DNA from: Saturnia japonica
Taxonomy: Eukaryota; Arthropoda; Insecta; Lepidoptera; Saturniidae
NCBI GenBank assembly: GCA_033032175.1
Contig: CM065318.1
Coordinates: 1,178,001-1,242,000 of the forward strand
Length of the DNA: 64,000 bases
Direction: 5' to 3'
The position numbers and the translations under genes are program-made. Each line of letters begins with the position of its first letter. Within the stretch, counting starts at the first letter, position 1. Below, piece after piece: positions 10,136 through 22,200 of this stretch. The notes under the pieces were generated by a model, which saw nothing but the letters and a program-made list of their open reading frames with translations, made no database searches and had not been told where the DNA came from.

Positions 10136-12624
10136 TTAGCGTACTTGTTTTATTTCAAACAGACCACCCTTCTTTCCCTACAACGTTAAACTAATTTAAG
10201 CTCAAATTCCAAATTTAATAAATATATACTTGAGAAAAACCCTTACGAATGACAAAGATGCCATCGAATAGAAAAATACCTTTATGGTCCATTATGTTCA
10301 TCTTGGAATCTTAGAAACAGATTTGTTTACATATTCAGAGGCACTGAATTTAATGAAAAGATTGTGATAGTTATAGTACAATTTGCGTTGTAAGGTTTAT
10401 CAAATCGAGGCAGCCAATACATGTTAGATCTGCATTAACAATCGAAGAAAAACCAATCACAGCACCTTGATTTGGTGAGTAGCTCTCCGAAATCAGTCAG
10501 TGTATGTTCTGCGACCTAGCGACTCTTCTTTTGTATTTATATTCTTAGATTGTATTTAGGCGTTTCATCGAAATTTTTCTAGAAAAGAAATTCAATCGCG
10601 ATCCCTATGTAAATTTACGTAATTCAAGCTTCTCCCCGCAGTCCCGTCGCGTACTGTAGCTGCGACGGCGACGCGACGTCATACAGTGATATTATGCCCA
10701 CACGCTGTACATTATCCGCTGCGTTTGACACTGTAACAATACGGGAGTTGTGGCTACGTAGTTTTAATCTTTTTGCGGTTTTAATATAAAATAGAATATT
10801 AATTAAATATAATTACAGTTAGTAGCTTGTACTTAGGCTTCTGTAATATTAAATCATTCTCATTCATACAAAAATACATATACTAGCAACCTACTAGAAA
10901 GATTAAATTAATGTATTTATGAAGAAAAGAACTAGGAAACGAAAGAATGAGAAATCTATAACTAATAAAAATAAAAATTATAGTTTAAAAAATTTAGAAC
11001 TTGACAACTGTTAAATATTGGGACCGAAACTATCCTATCTTTTAAGTTGGTCCAAATTACAGATAATAACCAAATTTAATCAAAATCGATTCAGTAGTTT
11101 CGAAGTTTACCCCGAACATACATCTTGACCATACCCTTTGTTAAATCGATTTACGTTACCAATATGTTCATGTCTTGGACTAATAAATATTTTATTATGT
11201 CTACATGATTATTGCAACCGCACTATCCATGAGGCTGTTATACTATAGACTAAGCGACTATACTATTGACCAGGCGACCATACCATTAAGCCGAGTGACC
11301 CAACGACGTGACGGTAACTCTCGCAGGTCCTTCGGGAGGTTCGCATCTCTCCAGATATTCTGCAACTATATTGTTATACGGTCTGCTGTTTTTATTACTT
11401 TGAACACATAATAGAACAACACTAAAACATATTATTATGGAAATCGAAAGGATAAAAACCAATAACTTTGTACTTAATTAAAATTAATCTTAAAATCAAT
11501 ATATAACTTAATCGAATAAATTAAAGATTATTACTGCCATTAATAAATGGGGAATTGTTTCCTATAACGTGACGTAGTATGCTCAATTATATTATTTTTA
11601 ATATCACTAAAACTGTCAATTTTTATTTATTAATAGCAACATTGGGCATTTACTTTCATTAAATTTATTTTGCAATGGTGTTTTTGGAAAAATATTTTAA
11701 TTTAAAAATACCACCAAAATAACACAAAATTATTAGAAACTAAACACAAACACATGTATAGAGTACTGTCTGACATCCTCACAAAATTGTAAACATTAAA
11801 TTTGAAATAGATTGGTATTAGAAACCCATCTCATTGTGAATCTTGAAAGTTTTAGGTTCGAATTTCAAGTTAACAATGCTCCCTTTAACTCTGTTACTTA
11901 GAGAAATTAAGAGAGAATTCGGCCAACGGAATAACAAGATGATAATCGAAACTAGAAAGTTCTGGATTGAAGACAGGACGTAATTTTATATAGGTAAATA
12001 AATATTAAACAACACAGATTTGGGACCATTCGTTGCCTGCCGTTTGCCAAGGTTACCAACAACCAGCACCTATTAGTATAGGCAGCAACACTTAAGGTGT
12101 ATTCTCCATGCTAAGCTTAATCAATTTTGCTGTTGTTAATGTCCAAAGTTAGTTGAATATAGAAGCGAACACTGTTTGAATTATGAACGAGGCGAGGATT
12201 AAGCAGATACTATTTTTGATTCCGCATCTTAAACACTTATTGTCCCCTGAGTTAATACCTTTAGCTTTGTTAGGGAATAGTCCGTATTGAAATAGTAGAG
12301 AATTTTAAAGTATTTAATAATATTGATGTATCACTCTACTAAAATGCTTTCACAAAGAATGGTTAATACGAGTAAAAACCATCATAAAAGATGACGTGGT
12401 ACACGTCCGCCCTCAAACCAGCTCGATACAAAAGTTGTCGCAGTTTATTAAAGCCAATATGTATGCATAAGTACACTTAAAGAATATTGGCAGAAAATTT
12501 AATTTCTACAACAATAATTTGACTATTGGTAAGAAAAATAATAAAATGAAGGAGGATGTAAGAATGGTTAAAATTTTAGTTTCATAAGATTGGTATGAAT
12601 ATAGTCAAACGCCCCTAAATATAA
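10136..12624. other. AT-rich non-coding stretch
   Basis: No gene supported. The one oddity is a GC-rich patch at 10640-10700 with an 8-bp inverted repeat (10645-10652 and 10671-10678). A pyrimidine run ending in CAG lies just before it, but no open frame follows. Confidence 0.4.
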
Positions 12625-12625
12625 T

Positions 12626-13129
12626 CCTACTAATATAATGAATGTGAAAGTGTGTATGTTTAGATGTTTGGAGGTTTGTTATTCAATCACGCAAAAACGG
12701 CTGAACGGATTTGAATGAAATTTGGCAGACAGATAGTCTATGACCTAAAATAACACATAGGGTGCTTTTTATCCCGGTAAAAGTCATAGTTTAACCAGTT
12801 TTATCCAACAATTATAACAAATGTAAAGTTTGTAGGTTTATTGTTTATACTGTTGTAAGTTTTATTGGGACGGTTAATGTGTTAGATTGATATTGGCATA
12901 TAATGACAATACCATACAAACAGTGATAAACCAATGTATGATTTTCTTTTGCTTTGTCGTGTTCCAAAATCATCCGGTGCATATACAGTAATATAGAGGG
13001 GTGATAGGAATCGCGTCCACCATACACATAGTGACAATCTCATCCACGATTTTCTTTTGGTTTGTCGTGTTCCGAGATCTATCTGTGTATATCCAATAAT
13101 ACGCAGACGAAGTCGCGGGTACCAGCTAG
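12626..13129 (+). repeat. interspersed repeat with CTAG end
   Basis: It starts near CTACTAATATAATGAATG and ends GACGAAGTCGCGGGTACC, then AGCTAG before T. Near its start is CACGCAAAAACGGCTGAACG, a block I associate with abundant lepidopteran repeats. An internal unit (about 12895-12985, again at about 13022-13085) is tandemly duplicated and is shared with 62960-63180. Non-coding. Confidence 0.6.
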
Positions 13130-13199
13130 TAAATAAATAAAAGTAATCGGTAAATTCACTGGATGAGCATTGGTTACAATGATTATAAAAGTCGCATAA

Positions 13200-13640
13200 A
13201 TTTAAAGGCAGGAAGTTTTCTGGACCGCCTTAAAGATATTGTTAGACTCTACTCTGGGCAGGTTGCAGATACGGGCTGTTCGCATTGTTAATGATGCAGA
13301 TGTTATCAAATACCGCTTTGTGAGTCGATTCACCTGCCCAGGAACATCGCCTAACTGAGCGTGTTCTATCGTCTGCATATCATGTTGAGTGTTCTGATTA
13401 ATTCCTTCCACTCCTTTCTACAACATAATCACACGCACTGGGCTTCCGAGTCACAGTTTTACAGTAACCTCAATCTCGACACCAACTAAAAAGTTCTCTA
13501 TGGCTTATGTTTGTCGTACCGGCATGAGAGCGGTGACCGCCGATGTATTTAGATCTCTCGGTGGTCATCGTTGTTTTTAAATTGTGCTGTTCTTACCACC
13601 AGGAACAGTACTGTCAATATGCCGAGCTATTAAAAAAAAG
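13200..13640 (+). pseudogene. decayed LINE ORF2 C-terminus
   Basis: Translation with several frame changes gives pieces of RAVRIVNDADVIKY and RNIA..LSVFYRLH, as found downstream of reverse transcriptase in jockey/CR1-like ORF2 proteins. The terminal part reads TCTCGGTGGTCATCGTTGTT, followed by a short 3' UTR ending in an A run. It is closely related to 15895-16330 and 23625-24035. Stops and indels make it non-functional. Confidence 0.65.
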
Positions 13641-14337
13641 TCATTATTTATCTATCTTTTTTAGTTTTCTTTATGGAGAAATACATGAATTAATAATGAA
13701 AATTTAAGGGTAAACAGATTTATAGCAGAAATTATCTAACGAATAGAGCTTCATGAACGTCTGAATAAAGCACAGTGGCGGAGAGCGCATCCGTCACGTC
13801 ACCTAGCTGATATATCGACGCAAAGTTACCGCTTGCTGTAAATTCGGAGGTAACTCCATGAAACTGATGTTATGAGGTCTAAATTAGAAACTCTAGCGAT
13901 CTATAATCCAGTCTCCGTTTCACTTTATTTATGATCGTAATTTAAAACGGATTTTTTTATGTTTATTGTTCCAATAGTTTACATTGCCCGCGATCATGGG
14001 TCATTATAATTTTATTTAACCATTTTACTATGCTGTTATTTAGAAAAAAAAAATACTGATTAGACAATGATTAAAACGTCAACGTTAACTATGTTCATCA
14101 TAGGAAAAGTTGCATAAGAGATAATTTATTTTTGTTTTAGAAATGAGGCATAACATAATTCGGAAGTTGGTTTTACGATTATATTCTTTACAATAAATAA
14201 GGAGCGTGTAATTTGTATAAATGAAACAAGAACAAAGATTTATTTAAAATTTAGGTATTATTAAAATGATATATACAAATCAAGAGTCTAGCTTTCCGAG
14301 TTAGTCACGGTTAATTCAAAGGTAGCTAGGGCGTTAT
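13641..14337. other. AT-rich non-coding stretch
   Basis: Nothing recognised and no open frame worth reporting. Confidence 0.4.
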
Positions 14338-14570
14338 TTAACCGACTCCAAAAAAAGGGGAGGTTCTCAATTGGAATTTACTATATATTTTTTTATGGAT
14401 ATTCAGCTATAAATGCTTAGTTTATGAACCGATTTAGATGATACTTTTTTTATTGGGAAGGGGGTATATATCTCAAAAGTGATCCCATTTTAATTTCATT
14501 GGCATTGAATTTCGAACTTCGCAGAAAATATAACTTTGAAGTTTTTTATTTTATGTTAAAAATTCCAAAA
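14338..14570 (+). repeat. ACCGACT-type interspersed repeat
   Basis: It starts ACCGACTCCAAAAAAAGGGG and contains TATGAACCGATTTAGATGAT and a TCCCATTTTAATTTCATTGG block. Related copies lie at 19052-19290, 60890-61110 and, inverted, 52190-52340. Non-coding. Confidence 0.6.
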
Positions 14571-15281
14571 GATCGCTCCAAATAACCTTGTTTTGTTTTA
14601 CTGCGGTGAAAAAGGTTAAAGATAGTAGGTAGAGTAGATGCGTTTAAGATTGGCAATACGCTGGTGATAACTACGGTATTACAATCGTCCTTAGGCTACG
14701 GTAGCAGTTTACCATCATGCGGGCTGTATGTTTGTTTGTAACCTTTCATAAAAAAAATGAGATCGCAATCGGGATCATTTGATATACACGGATTTTGAAC
14801 GCGTATTGTTTAAAGCCAAACAATAAGATGGCGGCATGTTCATTTCTCCAGTCAAATACTTCGTTCCGTGTCGCTGAAGTAATAATGTAAGAATTACGAA
14901 AACATAGTCTTATTCGAAATAAAGAAAGCTAGTAATAAATGAAATGTACAACTGGGTTCGAATAAGTAGATTCATTTTAATAAACAATTACACTTGAATT
15001 GTTTTCCTTGCACCAACACCAGAGACAGTGTAGAGTTTACGACAAGTAACATGAAGCTCTGCATTGTTCTCGAATGTAAAATTAGACAGTGCTTAATGGA
15101 CAGGTAAGTTCTTGTACAAAGTTTCTAACAAAGTACTAGTTGTCACTGTTTCGTGGTTCCTTTGTCTGTGTTGCCAAGATTTCATATATCGTTTAATATG
15201 GGAGTGACTGAAAAACTTTTTTTTAAGTTTTTCAAACGGCTTCGTTTTAGCATTTGCCAGAGTCAACGTATTATCAAACAA
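14571..15281. other. AT-rich non-coding stretch
   Basis: No gene seen. The short overlapping frames on opposite strands around 15093-15422 run into the neighbouring Helitron-like element and are not supported. Confidence 0.4.
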
Positions 15282-15639
15282 TCAAATAAACGTGAATCAA
15301 AAGCTTTCTACCCCTTTTTAAACGTATTGAATGCACGGAAGTTTATGAGATTTGGTATGGTTAAAGTTTATATGGAAAAGGAGTGCAGAAAGCTAAAATT
15401 TGTTTACAATATCTGTTACTAATTTATTAAATAAAATAAATTAATACTGCGAATCTTAACACGACCATTGCCATTGAACTTAGACCCCCCAAAATATTGA
15501 CATTGTCACTGAATGAAAAGTGACAGCAAGTGATTTAGATATACTCATTGTTTAGGTTCATGAATACTGAAAATGTTAAACAGAAAATAGTCTATGATCA
15601 AAATCGCTGGTCGAGTTTCGACCTTAGGGCAATCGCTAG
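15282..15639 (+). mobile_element. non-autonomous Helitron-like element, copy C
   Basis: It has the 5' block CGTGAATCAAAAGCTTTCTA and the body AAAGTTTATATGGAAAAGGA. The 3' hairpin GGTCGAGTTTCGACC (15609-15623) is followed by CTAG (15636-15639) and T. TC follows A at the proposed start. It spans 358 bp with no coding capacity. Confidence 0.7.
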
Positions 15640-15894
15640 TTTTAATGAAATTGTCATATATTTAGGAGTTAAATTTTATCTTAATCTGTGGCTCTTAAGT
15701 TCTTTGTTGTCTAAACCTATCGTGTAAGATTATTCAACTTGGTCAAGTTACAAGTGATGGCTACTTTATTAAAACTTTACTAAGATATTTTGAGGTAAAT
15801 TTTATACACATTTCACATATCTTCAAAGATTATACAACTTCAAGGCGATTGGAGTTACCAGAAAACGCTTATTTTGAATATATCACACAATTTT

Positions 15895-16330
15895 ATATCT
15901 GGACTGGTTGCAGGGACGGGCTGTTCGTATTGTTAATGATGCAGACGTTATCAAATACATCGAGCCGCTTCAGCTGCCCAGGAACATTGCCTCACTGAGT
16001 CTGTTCTACCGTCTGCATCATGGTGAGTGCTCTGAAGTTTATGTTCAATCTAATTCCTTACACTCCTTTCCAAAACAGATCTACACAAGCTGGACTTTGG
16101 AGTGACATTTTCGCAGTAACCACCATCTCGGCACGAACATAAATATTTTCCGGTTAGTGTGTTCATGTGTAACGGATGGCTGAATTGATGATTTCTTGAT
16201 GGTCACTGTTGTATTTAGATTGTCTTTGTGATGGTAAGCATCAGGGACAGAGCTGTCAATATGCCAAACCTCTTCGCGATCCAGTAGGGTACATCCCCAC
16301 CAATCTGCTTGAATACTGGTATACACCGGG
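15895..16330 (+). pseudogene. decayed LINE ORF2 C-terminus
   Basis: An open stretch at 15908-16105 encodes RAVRIVNDADVIKYIEPLQ, then RNIASLSLFYRLHHGECSE, which I recognise as the region after reverse transcriptase in jockey/CR1-like ORF2 proteins. A stop follows at SWTLE. The downstream part aligns with the family 3' end. This copy has the best-preserved coding segment of the family in the window. Confidence 0.7.
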
Positions 16331-16506
16331 TGATTCCAGAACGCGACACGCATAAATACTTTCCACGGCTTTCAAATGTAGTTACTCGCATCAGACGAGA
16401 TAATTCTCAACGATTTATTCGTAACTCAATGACCGCTCGTATGTTTAAAAGTATTTTTTGTACAGCACCTAAAATGTACAACAAAATAACAAATGACTAT
16501 AAATAA
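16309..16506 (+). pseudogene. possible tail of a second LINE ORF2
   Basis: A 65-codon frame encodes a basic tail with the order TRIRRDNSQRF, TARMFKSIFCTAPKMYNKI and then a stop. LINE ORF2 proteins often end with a similar APKMYN-type stretch. The assignment is tentative, as no catalytic domain is present. Confidence 0.3.
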
Positions 16507-16669
16507 TTTAAACTTAAACCTATTTAAAATATTGATTGAATTGTAAATGTTATTATATCATTAATGACCTTTTAACGACACTTTTATATAATCTGCATTA
16601 ATATAACATTTACTTTAATTGAATAATTATGTAATAAATGTGTGTTTTAATTATTTATTATTCTTTTTA

Positions 16670-16887
16670 CTTACCTACACAATTTCACACACGGCCATTT
16701 AATTCCAAAATAAGCAAAGCTTGTAATATAGTAACTAAACAGCTGATATACATACATATAAAGATATTAACACCCAGACACAACAACTGACATTTATGCT
16801 CATCACACAAAGTCAGTCATGGGAGCGGATCGAACCCGCGACCTCTTGATTCAATAGTAGCGTTTACTACCACTGCGCCACGAGGAC
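16670..16887 (-). mobile_element. tRNA-derived SINE
   Basis: The minus strand starts GTCCTCGTGGCGCAGTGGTA and carries an A box (TGGCGCAGTGG) and a B box (GGTTCGATCC) at tRNA-like spacing. A body follows that I recognise from lepidopteran SINEs (GACTTTGTGTGATGAGCAT, then TTGTGTCTGGGTGTTAATAT). The internal Pol III promoter looks intact. The tail near 16670 is approximate. Confidence 0.8.
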
Positions 16888-17069
16888 AATAATAATAATA
16901 TATTTTTATAAATCTGTAATATTTAATAATATTAATTATTTCGGATATTTAATTATTTTTATAGGTATTATATTATGTCAAAATTTGTTGTAATGAGTAT
17001 GTATATTAATTTTATTATACTTAATTGTTTTTTGTTGTGGTTATTAATGATCACATTGAGACACATAAA

Positions 17070-17140
17070 GATATTGTATTGTATTCGACGGTGTTGTATT
17101 GTATTGTGTTGTACTGTATTGTATTGTATTGTATTGGTGT
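17070..17140. repeat. (GTATT)n microsatellite
   Basis: Imperfect GTATT/GTGTT pentamers, with four near-perfect units at 17117-17136. Confidence 0.8.
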
Positions 17141-17601
17141 ACTCTGTATAGTAGCAGCAAATACCATAAGCCAAGTTTCATGCGCGTTAAGCCTTAACTC
17201 TGGCTCATATTAACCAATACGGAGAGGTCGCCACTTGGAATACATTTTGAAAGTGTTCAGGTAAAGTGCGCCATCTTATTTCTATTTTCTGTGCTTAAAT
17301 GTTACAAATCGAAGAGGAACGAGAAAAGTAAACATGCCATCAAATAATTTATCGAAGGAAAATAAGGAGGCTTTTATATCAAACATTTGCCCTGAGGCTC
17401 TGTTTTAATGAAGGCCTAACGATAAACAGGGACATGATGGTACGAAAGTTGTTTGACTTTTTTTTACAAAACGATAAAGAGTTGTTTTAGGATCGACAAT
17501 ATTTTCAGAGCCATCGGCGTTAGAAAGTCTCTTTGCTTTTAGAGATTTAATTATATAACTTTTTTTGTCACATATTTGCAGTTTATAAATTACAAAATAT
17601 A
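17141..17601. other. non-coding stretch
   Basis: No gene seen. The stretch ends with the TA that serves as the mariner target duplication. Confidence 0.4.
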
Positions 17602-18856
17602 TTAGGTCCTTACATATGAAATTAGCGTCTTATATGGTAAAATTAAAATAAAAAAATTATTATGATTTTATACATTTAATCAACCAACCAATAATGTACC
17701 ATTATTATCTATGCACTTTCACCATTTTAAAGGTAGTTCATTGATTCCATTGCTGAAAAAATGGTGGGAGCAAGAATCAATAAAATCTTTGAAGGCAGTT
17801 TGGACAGTCTCATCGGAATTGAATTTATTTTCCTTGCAAGAAATTGTCCAAATTCCGAAAAAAGGGGTAACCTGTTGGAGCAATGTCCGGGGAATATGGT
17901 GGGTTTCGGAGACATTCCAACCACAGTTCCTCTAATTTAGCGACCGTCGGTCGTAAAGTATGGGGTCTAGCGTTGTTCTGAAGCAGCAGTGGGCTTGAGA
18001 TAATGACCAGTCTCGGTTGTTTAACGGCTAACTTTTCGATTATGGTTTGCAATTGTTGACAATACAGATCAGTCGTTTTCGTCTGGACAAATCTTACGAA
18101 GCTATAGTGTATGCCACCAGCACTGGTTCACCAAACACTCACCAGTACCTTTTTCTGAGACGACTTTCGCTTGGGACAGGATTTGGCCGTTTCTCCTGGG
18201 TTCAACCACTGTGATGAGCGTTTCCGATTGTCGTAAAGGATCCATTTTTCGTCACAAGTAACAATACGATTCAAAATTCCCTCGTTATTGTGACGGTTGA
18301 GTAATGTAATGCAGAACTCAATAGGTGTTTGTTGGCGTGCTTCAGTCAATTCATGTGGTACCCATTTCTCGAGCTTTTTCACTTTTTCTGTTTGTTTCAA
18401 GTAAATAATATTTTTTTATCACTCCCACCGAAGCCTGCTGCTAACTCTGATGTGGTTTGCGAATGATCTGGTTTAACGATCACCTTTGATTCTACATTTT
18501 CAACTAGGGTTTCCGGCCGTCCACGGGGTATTTTTCGTAGATCAAAATTTCCGTAAACGAAAACGTTGGAACCAAAAACGTACCGTGTTTTCTTTTACAG
18601 TAGCTTTCCCATACACATCATTAATACTTCGAGCTGATTCTGTAGCGTTGATGCCACAATGGATCTTATATTCGTAAATAAGGCGATATTTTAAAATTTC
18701 TATTTTGTGAAAAGAACGATGTCAAAGAAAAATAAAATGGTGCGAAAACAAATGAATCACTAAATTCGAAACAGAAATACACAATCCTAAATTTGGAATT
18801 TCTAACCAGACGCCAGTTCAACAAAACGCCAATTTCATATGTAAGGAACTACCTAA
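17602..18856 (-). mobile_element. mariner element with TIRs and TA duplication
   Basis: The left end reads TTAGGTCCTTACATATGAAA. The right end, read on the minus strand, starts TTAGGTAGTTCC and continues TTACATATGAAATTGGCG. These are imperfect terminal inverted repeats, and the left one lacks 4 bp. TA flanks both ends (17600-17601 and 18857-18858). At 1255 bp it is close to the usual mariner length of about 1.3 kb. It contains one broken transposase gene. Confidence 0.85.
17704..18720 (-). pseudogene. mariner transposase, inactivated
   Basis: Pieces in order on the minus strand: an N-terminal helix-turn-helix part (ATESARSINDVYGKATV, then FWFQRFR and RKIPRGRPETLVENVES), at about 18500-18670; WVPHELTE and then IVTCDEKWILYDN with the first catalytic D, at about 18240-18365; QWLNPGE and KSCPKRKSSQKKVLVSVW; and LLLQNNARPH, YSPDIAPTGYPFF and NLDNFLQGK at about 17825-17975. 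Family members have a second D in the DNARPH motif and a third D in the DYHFF motif. Here they are N and G. The 34-residue spacing fits D,D34D mariners. Frame changes and lost catalytic residues make it a pseudogene. Confidence 0.85.
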
Positions 18857-19051
18857 TATAAAGTGTTCGTTACCGAGAGAAATACGTACATTGTGAGGCA
18901 ACTTAGTAGCTAACTTGTAAAATAGACTATTTTATTGTTGCTGTTTTAAAATAGATTTTTTAAATTAAAGTGTAACATCGCTAAGCAATGTATAAACAAA
19001 ACTTTATTTAATACACCTGTAATTGAAATATGTTTATTTTCTGTTTTTAAC

Positions 19052-19290
19052 TGACTCGAACAAAAGACGGGAGCTTACTCAATTCGAATGTATATATTTT
19101 TTATGGATGTTCAGCCGTAACTTCTTTGTTTATGAACCGATTTGGATGATACTTTTTTATTTGATAGGGGATACCTCAATGGTGTACCACCACATTTTAA
19201 TTTTATTATCGTTGGACTTTGAACTTCGAAGATACACAAGGGAACTCTTCAAAACCATTGAAATAGATCTTACTTTTTGTTAAAATTGTC
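19052..19290 (+). repeat. ACCGACT-type interspersed repeat
   Basis: It contains TGACTCGAACAAAAGACGGG, TATGAACCGATTTGGATGAT and TTTTATTATCGTTGGACTTT, aligning with 14338-14570 and 60890-61110. Non-coding. Confidence 0.55.
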
Positions 19291-22200
19291 TTATTTTGTT
19301 TTCTGTCCACAAGTAATTTCATTTTGAATTGTTCTCTTCTATATTTTTTAATAACGAAGTTATGTTTTTTGATGTTATAATTCTTTTGTCACCTTTAGTG
19401 GAGAGTAAAATTGAGAGCTACGCGTGCATTATGTAATGGAAGTTCGACATGATTACATTACAAATCAATGATAATAATGTAAAATCATTTTACAGAGGTT
19501 TTTTGTGGAATGAAGTTCCATTTCCGACGGTACGGATGGGGGGCTAGGCGAAAAAAAGTGTAAGAATTTTTCTTCACGACGATTTCTATAGTGTAGACTG
19601 TTATCCATAACGCGTATGCTATTGGCTGTGCCCTGTCATGGGTGCGCGCTGATTGGTTCAAGGCTACGAACTTCGTTCCAATCGAGTATTCCACGACAGT
19701 CAGGTATTTTTAAAGTGATAACTTCTTATAGGAAGGTAAACCGCTTCGTAACGTAACGCGTTACGGCGCTACTCTGGCTTCCCTTCTCTACTCAGTGTTC
19801 AAGAATTGTAACTAAGGATAAAATATATTTCTTAATCAATAAAAGATTTTATTAAATACCCTTTCCTCACATTATCATATTAATATACATAAAGTTTAAG
19901 TAATAACCTAAGCTTTTCTCAAGTTAAACAATGTCAATATTAAATGTTTATGTTATCAGTTCTGTCGAGCGTCCCGAGACGCACACGTTTTTTTAAATTG
20001 TGTAAAATGACAAAAAGTATACTAAGTAAGTAAGTAAGTATACTCTATCTATAAGTACAATGTTAAATTGTTATTACAGAAGTAAAAAAAAGTAAAATGA
20101 ATTCAAATTATCGTTGACGTGTAACTTTATAACGTTACAGGTGCGCCGGGTAACTTTTTAGAATTAGGTTAGTTTTGTTACTTCAAAATACTACATGTAT
20201 ACATATAAGAACTCGCAAGAAACATTATTTTTCATTTGTATTGCAGAGTAAGTTACCAGAAAATTGGTTAACAGGCGGTGAAAGGCAATATTTTAAATTA
20301 TGCAAATAAACATAATATCCTACTAACCCTGATAAATGATTAAAAAAAAAAAACAAATGTGCAGTTCACAAATGGTAGAAGTGAAACCTAGACAAAACAT
20401 TTCTTTAAAATATTAAAATAAAAATCCTGCTTCAGTGGAATTCAAATTATCGACCACTCGCACTGTACACACAGCAGTGCCTAACGAATTGTGTAAATGT
20501 TTTGTATCTCATTCTCTCACTGTATTATGTTGAATTAAACAAATGTTAACACCAATCAATAAGACTTTATTTATTAATCATACAAGTTTTTAATCAAAAT
20601 CGAAGTCAGGCCCATCCTAGCAGAACCATAACTAATTCTGAATTCCACGACAGACTTTTTTAGACAGACTACCACAGATACAATTTTTTTTTTTGGCTTT
20701 CTGCCAATGTAGACAATTTTGCCAGTGTCAAGTGTGACAAATACACGTTATAGAATTTACTTAAAGTTATTAAGAAGAACAGTAAGTAAGTAATCTATTG
20801 ACATTAGTAGAACGAGGAATATTACAAGGAAGAAGATAATATATGAAACAAGATAGGATAGTTAAAAATATGTGATCCACGGACCACTCTCCAGGAGCGG
20901 CAATTACATAGAGAGTGGTCACGGACATGTATTATAGCGAGGAGAACAGGAGAGCGTACATGGCCTATATGAAGGTGAACTGCAGTAGAAGTAACCCAAA
21001 TGTGGGTATCTTTAAATTTAAAAGAACCATGGTTTAGCAGGAATGGTATGTCGGATACTTTTATAATTATTGGCCTTCAATGGCTCAGAATTCATCCAAA
21101 GATCTTGCCGTGACTGAAAAAGTTATGGCTTTGCAAAAGCACGCTAGTCTACAAAGAATGTCTTGGAGTGAATGTCAGTTACAAAAAATATACCTACATT
21201 ACACTTGCAAGCTAAATTCTATAGATGTATGTGTTTGCATTTTTTTTTTGTGTCGCTTAGTAGTTAATTCGCGTTTAAAATCACAAATGCGGTAAAGAAG
21301 TTTTCACTTCAGAAATGTTGGATATGCTGTCCGCTTACTACGTCGTAAGAGACGTCTGAAGAGATGTCGCAAAAACTGGATTCACACACTCATATTAGAG
21401 GAGACCGTGGAAGATCGATCTTCACAGATGTGATAACCAGATGAGACGTATTTTTTATCAAATATATTTTATGAACAAATATGCCTATAATTACTTGCCT
21501 ATCCAAAAGTGCTCAAGGCTATTTTAAATTAAATTAACTTTAATCGATTTTTTTTCATCACTTTCATTCTATTGATAACCAAATTAATTTTATTTTATTG
21601 ATACTTTTTAACACACAGAATATGCCTAGGTAGGCTTGCCTACTCATTTCTGTGTATGGCTACCTGGCAAGCAGATGTGAACAGGTAAGTCAATATAGGT
21701 GACTCCATCGATCTGCTAACTTATCGAAAGTTATATCAAATTTTACATTATTTTATTACAAAATCAGTCACATATACTTGCCTGCAAAAAATCGTATTTA
21801 AAGTTTATTGCCAAGCTAAAATCTTTTAGAGTTTTAGCCACTTGATAGGTGCGAGAGAGAAAGTAGAGCGTCCGAGGTCCGTGTGGTAACAGCTGCACGC
21901 TACCTGACCGTTGAATGTGATAATTAATAAATCGTAGTTTTCACAATTTCGAAATATTTAAGATGTATGTATAAATTTTATTTATATTTCTTAAATATCT
22001 GCTTACGGCTTGTATTTTGAGGCACTTCCGCCGCAACGTAAGGAAACGATCAACAATGGCGGTCGATGGAGGAACAAGCGAACAAGCCACGACCGGAAAA
22101 AAGGACACGTTAAGTAATTCAGGCAACGACGCAAATGTAATTAACTGAAGATTGATGTAAGAGAATGTGATAATAAATGTTGAAATATTTGGAAGCCTTC

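Noticed and set aside
16800..16887. tRNA gene on the minus strand
   Set aside because: A and B boxes are good, but the acceptor and anticodon arms do not form a proper tRNA and a SINE body follows, so it is a SINE head.
17070..17140. Telomere-like pentamer repeat
   Set aside because: The unit is GTATT rather than the insect TTAGG, and it is a short imperfect microsatellite.
17711..17935. 74-codon plus-strand frame
   Set aside because: It is antisense to the mariner transposase pseudogene. The minus strand carries the NARPH and YSPDIAP motifs.
18486..18677. 63-codon plus-strand frame
   Set aside because: It is antisense to the N-terminal helix-turn-helix part of the mariner transposase.
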